From the NCBI RefSeq assembly GCF_000740675.1, contig NZ_JPXI01000039.1, positions 186,001 through 250,000 of the forward strand: a stretch of 64,000 nucleotides of DNA, given 5' to 3'. This DNA is from Massilia sp. BSC265. GTDB lineage: Bacteria > Pseudomonadota > Gammaproteobacteria > Burkholderiales > Burkholderiaceae_D. A program made the position numbers and the translations under genes. This document shows, in pieces, positions 41,288 to 50,092 of this stretch (its first letter is position 1; every line of letters starts with the position of its first letter). The notes under the pieces are model-generated. The model worked only from the letters and a program-made list of their open reading frames with translations, had not been told where the DNA came from and searched no databases.

Positions 41288-43084
41288 CTACGGCGTCGCG
41301 ATGGCGCCGAGTTCGTCCACGTCCGGGCCGACATTGATGGCGGCATAGGCGCGCTGCACGGCGACGGCCTCCTTGCTTTCCTTGCCGTACAGCTCCTCGG
41401 CCGCCTCGATCATCTTGGCGCGCGCATCGGCGTAGTTGGTCGAGGACGTGAACTTGGTGGTGTTCGCATGGAACCAGATGCGGAAGGCCTTGTCCATGCC
41501 GATGCCGGTCATCGCGCCCGGCTGCTTGACCAGGTATTTGCTGTAGTAGTCACCCGCACTGTCGGCGCGCGAGCCGCGCGACAGGAAGTAGAACATGCGG
41601 TTGTTCGGCCCGCTGCTGTAGTGCACGTCGAGCCGGCGCAGCGAGGTGCTCCAGGCGTCCGGGCTGCTGCCGTCCTTGCTCGGGCGGTACATCCAGCGCA
41701 GCGGCGTGGCGTTGCGGCTGATCTCGGTGCCCAGCTGCCAGTCGTTGCCCTCCTCCGGAAACCGGTCGCCCTTGCCGCCGGCGCGCGCATAGGCTTCCAC
41801 CACCTCGCCCGCGATGTCCGAGCTCGACTCGTTCAGGCCACCCGATTCGCCGCTGTAGATCAGGTCCGAGGTCGATGCAGTGATGCCGTGTCCCATTTCG
41901 TGGCCGACCACGTCGATCGCCGCCAGGCTGGTGAAGTAGGTGCCGTCGCCGATGAACATGCACTTGCAGGTGTCGCTGTAGTAGGCGTTGTCGTAGCCGC
42001 GGTTGACGTGGGCGGCGATATAGGTCGCGGTGTTCTTGCCGTCCAGCGAGAGCCAGCCGAGCACGTTCTTGTGGGCGTCGTAGGTGTTCATCAAGCCCCA
42101 CATCGCGTTCACCGCCGCCGTCTGGCCGTTCGGCCCCAGGGTGCTGCCGCCCTCGAACTGTTTGCCGTCACCCCAGACATTGGTGGCATTGGTATAGACC
42201 TTGCCCGCGCTGCTGCCATTGTTGGCGTTGGTGATCGCCATCGCCCCGAAGGCGCCGCCCTTGCCGCGTTCCGGATCGAGCATCTGGTAGCTGCCGTTGG
42301 CAAGCGTGGTGCTGATCGGGACTTCGCCGTTGTACTGGCTCTTGCCCACGCCGATCACGGTCTGCAGCATGTTCCACTGGTCGAGCACGGCGGCGTCGCG
42401 CGCGCTGACGATGGTGTCGTAGTAGACCGGTTGGTCGCCTACCCGCATGCGGGTGCGCACCAGGTAGGCCAGTTCGTAGCGCTCCACCACGTCGTGGACG
42501 TCAAGGGCATTGAGCTCCGCTTCTTCCTTCGCGCCGGCGCCGACCACGCGCTGCATGCGCATCATCGGATAGATCAACAGTTCTGCGCTGGGCTTGACCA
42601 CGTTCACCGCACTCTGCCCGAGACTGTTCGCCAGCGAGGCCAGCGCCGCCGCGATCGCGGCCTTGCTGTCGATCCGGGGCTGGACGGCGAAGCTTGCGGT
42701 CAGTGCGCCGAGGCGGTTGGCGCCGCCCGTGCCGAGGTGCTGGCGGCGCTCCGAGGCCGATTCGGACAGGATCTTGAGGGACTTGTCGAGCACCACCACG
42801 GACTCGGACCCGAACACGCGCAGCCCCTTCCAGGTGTGGGCGGCGCGCAGGATCTGGGTGCCGTTCGCGCCGGGGTGCTGGGCCGTGATGCGGTAATGGT
42901 GGTCGTTGTCCAGACCCTTGGCCTGGCGCTGCGCCACCAGTCGGGCCAGGATGGAGGACGTCACCGCAGTGCTCAGCGTCGTGGGCGGACTCATCATCGG
43001 AGCCGCGTGGAGGGGCTGCGGGAGCTGTACGAGCAGCCAGGCGGCGCCGAGCAGCGCTGCCGGGAAGGTGGTGTGCGTTCTCAT
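41288..43084 (-). CDS. Secreted M4 family (thermolysin-like) metallopeptidase
   Basis: 598-residue zymogen: signal peptide (ALLGAAWLLVQLPQPLHA), FTP/PepSY propeptide (about 40-240) and an M4 catalytic domain. The zinc site HEMGH starts at about residue 395, with the third ligand Glu in GLNESSSD. A further conserved motif is VHYSSGPNNRMFYFLS with the catalytic His region. Start MRTHTTF is supported by the signal peptide; the longer form adds an unrelated stretch. Extracellular proteolysis for nutrition is expected. Convergent with the M23 gene. Confidence 0.93.
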   Translation of the reverse strand: MRTHTTFPAALLGAAWLLVQLPQPLHAAPMMSPPTTLSTAVTSSILARLVAQRQAKGLDNDHHYRITAQHPGANGTQILRAAHTWKGLRVFGSESVVVLDKSLKILSESASERRQHLGTGGANRLGALTASFAVQPRIDSKAAIAAALASLANSLGQSAVNVVKPSAELLIYPMMRMQRVVGAGAKEEAELNALDVHDVVERYELAYLVRTRMRVGDQPVYYDTIVSARDAAVLDQWNMLQTVIGVGKSQYNGEVPISTTLANGSYQMLDPERGKGGAFGAMAITNANNGSSAGKVYTNATNVWGDGKQFEGGSTLGPNGQTAAVNAMWGLMNTYDAHKNVLGWLSLDGKNTATYIAAHVNRGYDNAYYSDTCKCMFIGDGTYFTSLAAIDVVGHEMGHGITASTSDLIYSGESGGLNESSSDIAGEVVEAYARAGGKGDRFPEEGNDWQLGTEISRNATPLRWMYRPSKDGSSPDAWSTSLRRLDVHYSSGPNNRMFYFLSRGSRADSAGDYYSKYLVKQPGAMTGIGMDKAFRIWFHANTTKFTSSTNYADARAKMIEAAEELYGKESKEAVAVQRAYAAINVGPDVDELGAIATP

Positions 43085-43218
43085 CTCGCCTCCGTCCGGG
43101 GAAACGCGGCCCTGGGATGGACCGCCCACCGGACAGTGTGGACGAGCTCAGCAGAAAAGATTTGCTTGAGCGCAACGCTCACGCAGACAGGCCAGTCCGC
43201 CTGCCTGCGTCGTCGACC

Positions 43219-45366
43219 TCAAAAACCGCGGTTCCAGCTCAACGCCAGCGTACGGCCGCGGCCGGCGTAGGTGGCGTTCACGTCCACGCTGGATGCCGAC
43301 TGCGAGTAGTAACCGACGTAGTACTTGTCGAACAGGTTCTCGACGCTCAGACCGAAGCGGCCGTAGGCGGTGTCCCAGGTCGCTGCGGCATCGACCAGGG
43401 TGTAGCCCTTGAAATGCTCTTCCAGGTTGCTGGTGCCGACGCGGCGGCCGATGTTGATGTCGCGGTCGCGCAGGTGGGTGGCCTGCAGGCGCAGCTGGGC
43501 CTGGGATTGGACCTTCCAGTTGGCGCCCAGTACGGCCTTGTCCGGGCCCTGCGAACGGGCACCCAGGTCGAGGTCCATCGGGGCGCCTTGCGTGGCGGCG
43601 GTCTTGCCGTCGGTGGTGGCCCAGGTGCCGAACACGCTCCAATCCTTGGACGGACGCCATTCGGCATTCGCTTCCCAGCCCTTGACCGTGGTCGGCACGC
43701 GCTCGACCAGGCCGATGCCGGCCGAGGTAATGCGGATCACGCTGCCGAGCTTGGAGCGCGAATCGTAGCGCGACAGGCCGAACTGGCCCTTGGTACCGCG
43801 CCAGTTGATGCCGACCTCGTTGTTGCGGGTGACGATGGGCTGCAGACTGATCAGGTTGGAGACCGACTGGTTCGGCACGGACACGCCGCGCAGCACCAGG
43901 CCGGCGTCCGGCAGGCCGAAGCCTTCCGAGCTGCCGGCGAAGGCCGACCAGCCCGGTGCGAAACGCCACACGGCGCCGACATTCTTCACCGCTTTCGAGA
44001 ATTCGGCCGAACCGCCCTGCACCCGGCGGCTGCCGTAGGCGGCCAGGGTGGTATAGGTGTCGACGTCCAGCTTGGCGTCTTCGTAGCGCAGGCCGCCGCG
44101 CACCGTCACCGGGCCGAATTCGTATTCGAGCTGGGTGAACGGCGCCAGCGAACGGAACTTCAGCTCCGGCACCCAGGTGCGGCCAGTGCCGGCCAGGCGC
44201 TGCTGGGGGTTGTCCTGCAGCCAGTCGACCCCGGCCGTCAGTTCCAGGCCTTCTACCCACAGGTCCGGCCGCGCCCAGGTGACGCGAGCGCCGCGCTTGT
44301 CCGTCACCACCTGGGACTGGTCCCACAGGGTGCCGGCGGGGGCGATGGCCCGGTCCTGGAAGGTGGAGGTATTGGTGGCGCCGTACAGCGCCGAGAACTT
44401 GTGGCCGAACAGCTGCACGGCCAGGCTGCCGCCGGCGACGCCGTTGTGGCGGTAGTCGAGGCTGGCGCTACGCACCTTGTTGCGCGGCGGCATGCCAATC
44501 GGGGTGCCGGGTGTGGAGCTGGTCGGCAAGCCCCGGGCCAGGTTGCCCGGCACGCTGCGGTAGTCGCCGTCGCCGGCCAGGTCGAAGCGGTTCAGGGTCA
44601 ATTGCAGGCGCTGCTCCCCGAAGGTCTTGCCGATCTTCAGGAACAGGTCATTGCCGTGCGAATCCATGGTGTCGCCCTGCACCGCATCGATGCCCAGACG
44701 GCGGCCGCTGCCGTCGTAGCCCATGCCGCGGCGCTGCACGCTGGCATAGGCCAGCATGTCGAAGTCGCCCGATTTGTGCGTCACCGTGAGGCCGGTCTTC
44801 CAGTCCAGGCTGTCGGATTCGAACTGGCTCGCGAAGCGGGTGTTGAGGGCGTAGCTTGTTCCTTCCTTCCGTGGGGTCTTGGTGATGTAGTTGATGATGC
44901 CGCCGGTCGCGCCCATGCCCTGCATGGCCGAGGCGCCGTTGATGACTTCGATGCGTTCGATGATGGCGCTGTCGGCAAAGTAGCCTTCGCGCATGCCGGC
45001 GCGCAGCGGGTTCGATTGCGGGATGCCGTCGAACAGGATCAGCGGCTGGCGGCCGCGCAGCGATTCGCCGGTCGAGGTCATTTTCTGGCGGCTCGGCGCA
45101 TAGCCCGGGACATAGGTGGCCAGGGCCTGCGAAGGATCGTCGGCGATCAGGTACTGGGTCGCCAGCTCCTGCTGGGTGATCACCGAGACCGCGCCCGGGA
45201 TCTTGTCGACGGCCTTGGCGGTGCGGGTGGCGGTGACGACGACCGACGCGAGTTCATGCTCCTCTTCCGGCTTTTGCTCTTGGGCGGCGACATGGGACAT
45301 GGCCATCAGCATGCATGCGACGGCGACGGCAGCGGTGATCGGCTTGATCGGATTATTTTTATTCAT
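43219..45366 (-). CDS. TonB-dependent siderophore/iron receptor
   Basis: 715-residue outer-membrane receptor: signal peptide, TonB-box-like segment (ELASVVVTATRTAKAVDKIPG), plug domain (about 45-150, with IIERIEVINGASAMQGMGATGGIINYITK) and a beta-barrel ending in the C-terminal aromatic Phe (ALSWNRGF). Two Fur-box-like palindromes sit in the divergent promoter, so iron repression is very likely. The pair with the PepSY membrane protein suggests uptake and subsequent reductive release of a ferric siderophore or haem-like ligand; the ligand is unknown. Confidence 0.93.
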   Translation of the reverse strand: MNKNNPIKPITAAVAVACMLMAMSHVAAQEQKPEEEHELASVVVTATRTAKAVDKIPGAVSVITQQELATQYLIADDPSQALATYVPGYAPSRQKMTSTGESLRGRQPLILFDGIPQSNPLRAGMREGYFADSAIIERIEVINGASAMQGMGATGGIINYITKTPRKEGTSYALNTRFASQFESDSLDWKTGLTVTHKSGDFDMLAYASVQRRGMGYDGSGRRLGIDAVQGDTMDSHGNDLFLKIGKTFGEQRLQLTLNRFDLAGDGDYRSVPGNLARGLPTSSTPGTPIGMPPRNKVRSASLDYRHNGVAGGSLAVQLFGHKFSALYGATNTSTFQDRAIAPAGTLWDQSQVVTDKRGARVTWARPDLWVEGLELTAGVDWLQDNPQQRLAGTGRTWVPELKFRSLAPFTQLEYEFGPVTVRGGLRYEDAKLDVDTYTTLAAYGSRRVQGGSAEFSKAVKNVGAVWRFAPGWSAFAGSSEGFGLPDAGLVLRGVSVPNQSVSNLISLQPIVTRNNEVGINWRGTKGQFGLSRYDSRSKLGSVIRITSAGIGLVERVPTTVKGWEANAEWRPSKDWSVFGTWATTDGKTAATQGAPMDLDLGARSQGPDKAVLGANWKVQSQAQLRLQATHLRDRDINIGRRVGTSNLEEHFKGYTLVDAAATWDTAYGRFGLSVENLFDKYYVGYYSQSASSVDVNATYAGRGRTLALSWNRGF

Positions 45367-45402
45367 GGAAATTCAATACATTCACTCAGCAGGACTGCCG
45401 AA

Positions 45403-45448
45403 ATGATAATCGTTATCATGTAAGGACGCAAGATCGAGAATCATTCTC
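45403..45448. promoter_or_regulatory. Two Fur-box-like operators in the TonB receptor/PepSY divergent promoter
   Basis: Site 1, ATGATAA-TCG-TTATCAT (45403-45419), is a perfect 7-bp inverted repeat and close to the Fur 7-1-7 consensus. Site 2, GAGAAT-C-ATTCTC (45436-45448), resembles the GAGAATCATTCTC type found in many Fur-regulated promoters. They occupy the space between the TonB receptor start (45366) and the PepSY gene start (45470). Confidence 0.85.
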
Positions 45449-45469
45449 ATTTCGGTTATCATTCCATTT

Positions 45470-46732
45470 ATGAAACCGCTCATCCGCACCGTTCACCTCT
45501 GGGCCGGCCTGATCTTCGGCACCATCCTGGTCCTGCAAGGGCTTACCGGCACCGTCATCGGCTGGCGCCATGAACTCGACGCCTGGCTCAATCCGGGACT
45601 GCTGCGCGTGGCCCCGCCCGCCGGCGCCGTTGCAGGCCTCGAAGCGCGCCCTGCCCCGGCCCAGGTGGCGGCGGTCATGGCACGCCTCGCGGGCGATCCG
45701 AGCTATGGCCGGCCCGACACGCTATTCCTGCCGGAAGTGCATGGGGACGTGTACGTCGCCTGGTACCGGCCCGGGAAACCGGAATCAAGCTGGACGCAGG
45801 GCGTGACGCGCCAGGTCATGGTCGACCCGGCCACCCTGGCGGTCCTGGGCGAACGCAACTGGGGAGAGGCAGGCCTGTCGCGGCCGCTCCTGATGCCGAC
45901 CTTGTTCCACCTGCACCGCTACCTGATGGCGGGCGAAGGCGGCAAGGTGGTCATTGCCGTGCAGGGCGTGGCATTGATGCTGCTCACCCTGACGGGCATC
46001 GTGGTGTGGTGGCCGAAGATGACCTTGTCTGCCTTCTGGCATGCGATCTCGGTGCGGCGCGGCAGCAATTGGCCCAAGTTCAACTTCCAGCTGCACCGCG
46101 CGGCCGGTTTCTATACGGCGCCGGTGCTGCTGGTGCTGGCCTTTTCGGGGGTGTACTTCAATGCGCCGGACTGGGTGACGCCGGCCATCCGCGCCGTCGC
46201 CCCGCTCAGCAAGAACGACAAGGCGGTCAATGCCAGCCCGAAGGACGCGCCGCGCATCGATGCGGGGGCGGCGATGGCGGCGGCGCAGGCGCGCTACCCG
46301 GAGGGCCGGGTGTCGCGCATCGGCATCCCGGGCAAACCGGAGCAGCCCTACGAGGTGCGGGTGCGACAACCGGGCGAGCTGCGCCATGGCGCGGGCGCCA
46401 CGCGCGTGAGCGTGGACGCTGGCAGCGGCGCCGTGCTGCGCGCCATCGATCCGCTCACGGCGCGCGGCGGCGACTGGTTCGTCAGCACCCTGTTCCCACT
46501 GCATACCGGCGAAGCCTTCGGTACGGCCGGCCGCATCCTGATCAGCGTGGTCGGCGTGATGCCCCTGCTGTTCTTCGTCACCGGCCTGGTAGTCTGGATC
46601 AAGTTCCGCCGCAAGCCGGCCAAGCGCAAGGCGCCCGCCGTAGCTGCGGCGCCCCGCCCCGAACCCGCACCAGTATCGAACATGGCGAAGAGCGGAACCT
46701 CACCCGTGGTGCACGACCCACGCTACGGTTAG
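45470..46732 (+). CDS. PepSY-associated TM protein (iron-uptake reductase-like)
   Basis: 420-residue inner-membrane protein of the PepSY_TM family. Four TM helices are visible (about 8-30, 160-180, 210-230 and 360-385). It has conserved His in VHLWAGL and HLHRYLMAGE and in FPLHTGEAFG, as in PepSY-type ferric-siderophore reductases that bind haem. A periplasmic PepSY-like domain lies between TM 3 and TM 4. Divergent from a TonB receptor under shared Fur-like sites. Probably helps release iron from the imported complex; direct reductase activity is inferred. Confidence 0.87.
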   Translation: MKPLIRTVHLWAGLIFGTILVLQGLTGTVIGWRHELDAWLNPGLLRVAPPAGAVAGLEARPAPAQVAAVMARLAGDPSYGRPDTLFLPEVHGDVYVAWYRPGKPESSWTQGVTRQVMVDPATLAVLGERNWGEAGLSRPLLMPTLFHLHRYLMAGEGGKVVIAVQGVALMLLTLTGIVVWWPKMTLSAFWHAISVRRGSNWPKFNFQLHRAAGFYTAPVLLVLAFSGVYFNAPDWVTPAIRAVAPLSKNDKAVNASPKDAPRIDAGAAMAAAQARYPEGRVSRIGIPGKPEQPYEVRVRQPGELRHGAGATRVSVDAGSGAVLRAIDPLTARGGDWFVSTLFPLHTGEAFGTAGRILISVVGVMPLLFFVTGLVVWIKFRRKPAKRKAPAVAAAPRPEPAPVSNMAKSGTSPVVHDPRYG

Positions 46733-46737
46733 GCGCA

Positions 46738-46765
46738 GGCAGCAGGCCCGCCCGGCCCTGCTGCC
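46738..46765. terminator. Hairpin between convergent genes
   Basis: GGCAGCAGG (46738-46746), 10-nt C/G-rich loop and CCTGCTGCC (46757-46765) form a perfect 9-bp stem between the ends of the PepSY gene and the convergent His-rich gene. There is no T-run; a bidirectional stop is likely. Confidence 0.5.
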
Positions 46766-46787
46766 CATGCGGCCGAGTGGGCGAATC

Positions 46788-47420
46788 TCAGCGGTAATAA
46801 CGTTTGCCGTAGCGGTCGCCTTCGTAACCCACCTGGTCGCGGTCGCTCCGCTTCATCAGGTAGACCGCCGCACCGACCACGGCGGCGGTGATCGCCACCT
46901 TCTTCGCCAGCCCGGCCGGGTTGTGCTTCATTTCGGACTTGATGCCCATCTCGCCGAGGATGTTCGGGACGTGCCCGCGCGCCAGGTCCTCGACGACGCC
47001 TTCGACCACGTTGACGCGGTCGGCCAGCAGCAGGAGCATCCAGTGCCGCAGGTCGTTCTCGGTGGACTTGAAGGCCAGGCGCCGGATCATGCCCGACAGT
47101 CCGGACGGCGGCTGGGCGGTGCCGAAGATCGGCGTGATGCCGGGGCGCTCGGGCGAGACCAGCACCTCGACCGTTTCCGGCTGCTGCGGCGGGTCGCCCG
47201 GCTTGGCGTCGATGAAGCGCGGCGGGGTGCGCTCCATCGGCACGGCCGGCCGGTTCTTGCGGTCGAGGTCGGCGCCCCAGCCCTGGATGTGCGAGAGTTC
47301 CTCGCGCGACGGACGGCGCGGTTCCAGGTGGCCCTGGGACGGATGCATTTGCAGGTGGCCGTGGCCGTGGTCGTGGCCGTGGTGATGATGGTGGCCGCTG
47401 TCTTCCTTGCGTGGTTCCAT
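46788..47420 (-). CDS. Histidine-rich hypothetical protein with C-terminal TM segment
   Basis: 210-residue protein. Residues 10-22 (HHHHHGHDHGHGH) form a metal-binding-like His cluster. The middle is Pro/Arg-rich. A C-terminal hydrophobic helix (KKVAITAAVVGAAVYLM) lies before a charged tail. No catalytic motif or known family. It directly follows the formaldehyde dehydrogenase-like gene with a 10-nt gap, so the two should be cotranscribed. A zinc chaperone or store for that Zn-enzyme is a possibility but purely inferred. Confidence 0.65.
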   Translation of the reverse strand: MEPRKEDSGHHHHHGHDHGHGHLQMHPSQGHLEPRRPSREELSHIQGWGADLDRKNRPAVPMERTPPRFIDAKPGDPPQQPETVEVLVSPERPGITPIFGTAQPPSGLSGMIRRLAFKSTENDLRHWMLLLLADRVNVVEGVVEDLARGHVPNILGEMGIKSEMKHNPAGLAKKVAITAAVVGAAVYLMKRSDRDQVGYEGDRYGKRYYR

Positions 47421-47430
47421 GTTTCGCTCC

Positions 47431-48615
47431 TCAATGCGCGGCAGTGGCCGACACCGCGCGCACCTGGTTGGCGCTCGGCGGGATCAGGATCGGCTTGATG
47501 CAGTTGTCCAGCTTGCTGGAGAAGATGTGGTAGGCATCCGCAACTTCCTCGAGCGGAATGCGGTGGGTGATGATCTGCTTCGGATCGATGTGGCCGGCGC
47601 GGATGTGCTCGATCAGGCGCGGCAGGTGGCGCTTGACGCTGGCCTGGTTCATGCGCAGGGTCAGGCCCTTGTTGAGCGCGTTGCCGATCGGGACCATGTT
47701 GGTGGTCGGTCCATAGACGCCGACGATCGACACGTTGCCGCCCTTGCGCACCGAGTTGATGCACCAGTGCAGCACCGTGGCCGCGCCGCCCTGGATCTTC
47801 ATGAGGCGCCCGGTGATGGTCTGGCTGATGTTGCCGGAGGCGTCACCGCCGACCGCGTCGATGCAGACGTCGGCGCCCATCCAGTCGGTCATCTTCTTGA
47901 TGTGCAGGGCCATGTCGTTCACCTCGAGGAAGTTCACGACCTCGCACTGGGCGTAGCGCTTGACGAACTCGAGGCGGTAGTCGACGCAGTCGACCACGAT
48001 CACGCGCCCGGCGCCCATCAGCCAGGCCGACTTGGCGGCGAAGATGCCGACCGGGCCGGCGCCGAATACCACCACGGTGTCGCCTTCCTGGATGTCGCCC
48101 ATCTCGGCCGCCTGGTAGCCGGTGGGGAGCGCATCGGTCAGCAGGACGGCGTCGTCGTCGTGGATGTCGTCGGGGATCACGTAGGGACCGACGTCGGCCA
48201 TCGGCACGCGCACGAACTCGGCCTGGCCACCGTCGTAGCCGCCCGCCGTGTGCGAGTAGCCGTAGATGGCGCCGACCGCGGTCGCTTCGGGGTTGGTGTT
48301 GTGGCAGTTGCCGAACAGCTCGCGCTGGCAGAAGAAGCAGGAACCGCAGAACAGGTTGAAGGGCACCAGCACGCGGTCGCCGACCTTCAGGTTGTGCACA
48401 CCGGAGCCGACGTCTTCGACCACGCCGATGAACTCGTGACCAAAGGTATGGCCGACACGGGTGTCGGGCACCATGCCATGGTACAGGTGCAAGTCCGAAC
48501 CGCAGATGCAGGACCGGGTAACGCGCACGATGGCGTCGCCCGGGTGCTCGATGACGGGGTCGGGCTTGTGATCGGCGCGGACGCGGTAGGGCCCGCGGTA
48601 GTTCATTGCCAGCAT
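47431..48615 (-). CDS. Zinc-dependent alcohol dehydrogenase (glutathione-independent formaldehyde dehydrogenase-like)
   Basis: 394-residue MDR-family dehydrogenase. Catalytic zinc ligands are Cys in CICGSDLHLYHG and the HTFGHEF His/Glu. The structural zinc lobe is CGSCFFCQRELFGNC. Rossmann motif GAGPVG with a downstream acidic residue (VVDCVDYR) suggests NAD use. Sequence wording (e.g. PTGYQAAEMGDIQEGDTVVVFGAGPVG) resembles the fdhA-type formaldehyde dehydrogenases. GGAGGAG precedes the first ATG; MNYRGPYR (48606) is an alternative start. Likely aldehyde or alcohol detoxification. Confidence 0.88.
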   Translation of the reverse strand: MLAMNYRGPYRVRADHKPDPVIEHPGDAIVRVTRSCICGSDLHLYHGMVPDTRVGHTFGHEFIGVVEDVGSGVHNLKVGDRVLVPFNLFCGSCFFCQRELFGNCHNTNPEATAVGAIYGYSHTAGGYDGGQAEFVRVPMADVGPYVIPDDIHDDDAVLLTDALPTGYQAAEMGDIQEGDTVVVFGAGPVGIFAAKSAWLMGAGRVIVVDCVDYRLEFVKRYAQCEVVNFLEVNDMALHIKKMTDWMGADVCIDAVGGDASGNISQTITGRLMKIQGGAATVLHWCINSVRKGGNVSIVGVYGPTTNMVPIGNALNKGLTLRMNQASVKRHLPRLIEHIRAGHIDPKQIITHRIPLEEVADAYHIFSSKLDNCIKPILIPPSANQVRAVSATAAH

Positions 48616-48803
48616 AACTCCTCCTCGATGATGTTCACAACGGGGTTGACGGCGCCCGCCGGCTCGGCGGGCATGGTGGGAACACGTTATGTCAAAACAC
48701 CAAGAATTGCGATACGCGCACGGAAACGAACGGGGCGTTTTGACGGGCTTTCCGGTGCGACCGCAGCTCGACGGGCGCTAGTCCTACAAGCGACCGGATT
48801 TTC

Positions 48804-48837
48804 GTAGGGTGGGCGCTCCTCGTCCCGGCCACCCTAC
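48804..48837. repeat. REP-like inverted repeat GTAGGGTGG/CCACCCTAC
   Basis: GTAGGGTGG (48804-48812) and CCACCCTAC (48829-48837) form a perfect 9-bp inverted repeat with a 16-nt loop. The right arm supplies the TAG stop of the YpfJ-type peptidase gene. Same core as the element at 5345-5383 and the arms near 57048 and 57171. Confidence 0.6.
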
Positions 48838-49703
48838 AACTGCCGCGCCTCGAAGGTGTTGCACTGCTCGACGCTGCCGCTCTCCAAGCCGCGCGAGAAC
48901 CAGCGCGCCCGCTGGGCCGAGCTGCCGTGGGTGAACGAGTCCGGCACCACCGTGCCTTGCGACTGGCGCTGCAGGGCGTCGTCGCCGATCGCGGCCGCCG
49001 CTGCCAGGGCGGTCTCGACGTCGCCGGCTTCCAGGATCTGTTCGCGCTGGTTGGTGCGGTTGGCCCAGACGCCGGCAAAGCAATCGGCCTGCAGCTCGAG
49101 GCGCACCGACAGGGCATTGCCTTCCCTTTCGGAAACGCGCTGCTGGGCGTGATGGACCTGGCCGGACACGCCGAGCAGGTTCTGGACGTGGTGGCCGACC
49201 TCGTGCGCAATCACATAGGCTTGCGCGAACTCGCCGGCCACGTTGAAGCGCTGCTGCATCAGGCGGAAGAAGCTCAGGTCGATGTAGACTTTGCGGTCGG
49301 CCGGGCAATAGAAGGGGCCGGTGGCGCTGCGCCCGGTGCCGCAGGCGGTCCGGGTAGCGCCCTCGAACAGTACCAGCGTGGTCGGCTGGTACTGGGCGCC
49401 CTGGGCGGCGAAGATCTGGGCCCAGGCATCTTCCGTATAGGCCAGCGTGGTCCTGACGAACTGGGTTTCGCGGTCGTTCGCAGGCGCCCCCTGCGGTCCT
49501 TGCGGGCCTTGCTGCACGGGCACCGGCCCGCCCCCGCCGCCGAGGAACACGCCCGGGTCGATGCCGAAGAAGACACTGCCGATCAGTGCAATGACGATCG
49601 TGCCGATGCCGACGGACTTGCCGCCGAAGCCGCCGAAGCCGCCTCTGCCTCCACCGCGGCGGTCCTCCACGTTATTGCTCTGCCGATCGCCTTCCCATTT
49701 CAT
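48834..49703 (-). CDS. YpfJ-type neutral zinc metallopeptidase
   Basis: 289-residue protein of the Zn_peptidase (DUF265/YpfJ) family. It starts with MKWEGDRQSNNVEDRRG and a Gly/Phe-rich stretch, then one TM helix (about 30-50: VGIGTIVIALIGSVFFGIDPGVF). The metal motif HEVGHH lies in AQAYVIAHEVGHHVQNLLG, with a later Glu in RLELQADCFAG. GGAGGG precedes the ATG. The same family in other Proteobacteria is of unknown substrate. A 3' palindrome provides its stop codon. Confidence 0.9.
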   Translation of the reverse strand: MKWEGDRQSNNVEDRRGGGRGGFGGFGGKSVGIGTIVIALIGSVFFGIDPGVFLGGGGGPVPVQQGPQGPQGAPANDRETQFVRTTLAYTEDAWAQIFAAQGAQYQPTTLVLFEGATRTACGTGRSATGPFYCPADRKVYIDLSFFRLMQQRFNVAGEFAQAYVIAHEVGHHVQNLLGVSGQVHHAQQRVSEREGNALSVRLELQADCFAGVWANRTNQREQILEAGDVETALAAAAAIGDDALQRQSQGTVVPDSFTHGSSAQRARWFSRGLESGSVEQCNTFEARQL

Positions 49704-49737
49704 GGCCTGCCCTCCTCGTGTGTGCGTCGCCGACGGA

Positions 49738-49923
49738 TCAGCGTGCGGGATGACGCCTGAACGTGCCCGTGTCGGCGCGCTCGCGCGCATCCTTCAGGCG
49801 GAACTCCTCTTCCAGCGGCGCCAGTCCGCCCCGCGCCTCGTCGTGCAGCGCGCGCTCGTGGCGCTCGCGTGCGATCTCGCGCTCCAGCCGTCCCGCCGCT
49901 TCCTTACTGCCCCTGTTCGCCAT
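49738..49923 (-). CDS. Small highly charged hypothetical protein
   Basis: 61-residue protein MANRGSKEAAGRLEREIARERH..., with a GGGGAGAC ribosome binding site. The central portion is Arg/Glu-rich and alpha-helical, and the tail is basic. No family recognised. Located just upstream of the YpfJ-type gene on the same strand (34-nt gap). Confidence 0.55.
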   Translation of the reverse strand: MANRGSKEAAGRLEREIARERHERALHDEARGGLAPLEEEFRLKDARERADTGTFRRHPAR

Positions 49924-50092
49924 TTCCGTCTCCCCTGAACGACAAGCCGACCCGAACAACGTTCCTGCAACCGAGTATGGCCGGCCACCCGGCTGCGCAC
50001 TGTTCGGATATTCACATAGCCGTGGAAATTTCCGGTCACCAAGGCGGCGATCTGCGTTAGCTGGCGCACAGCGTCGCCCTTGCCGGCGTGCG

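Noticed and set aside
43117..45423. 768-codon plus-strand frame opposite the TonB receptor
   Set aside because: The receptor reading has signal peptide, plug and barrel; the antisense frame has no recognisable sequence.
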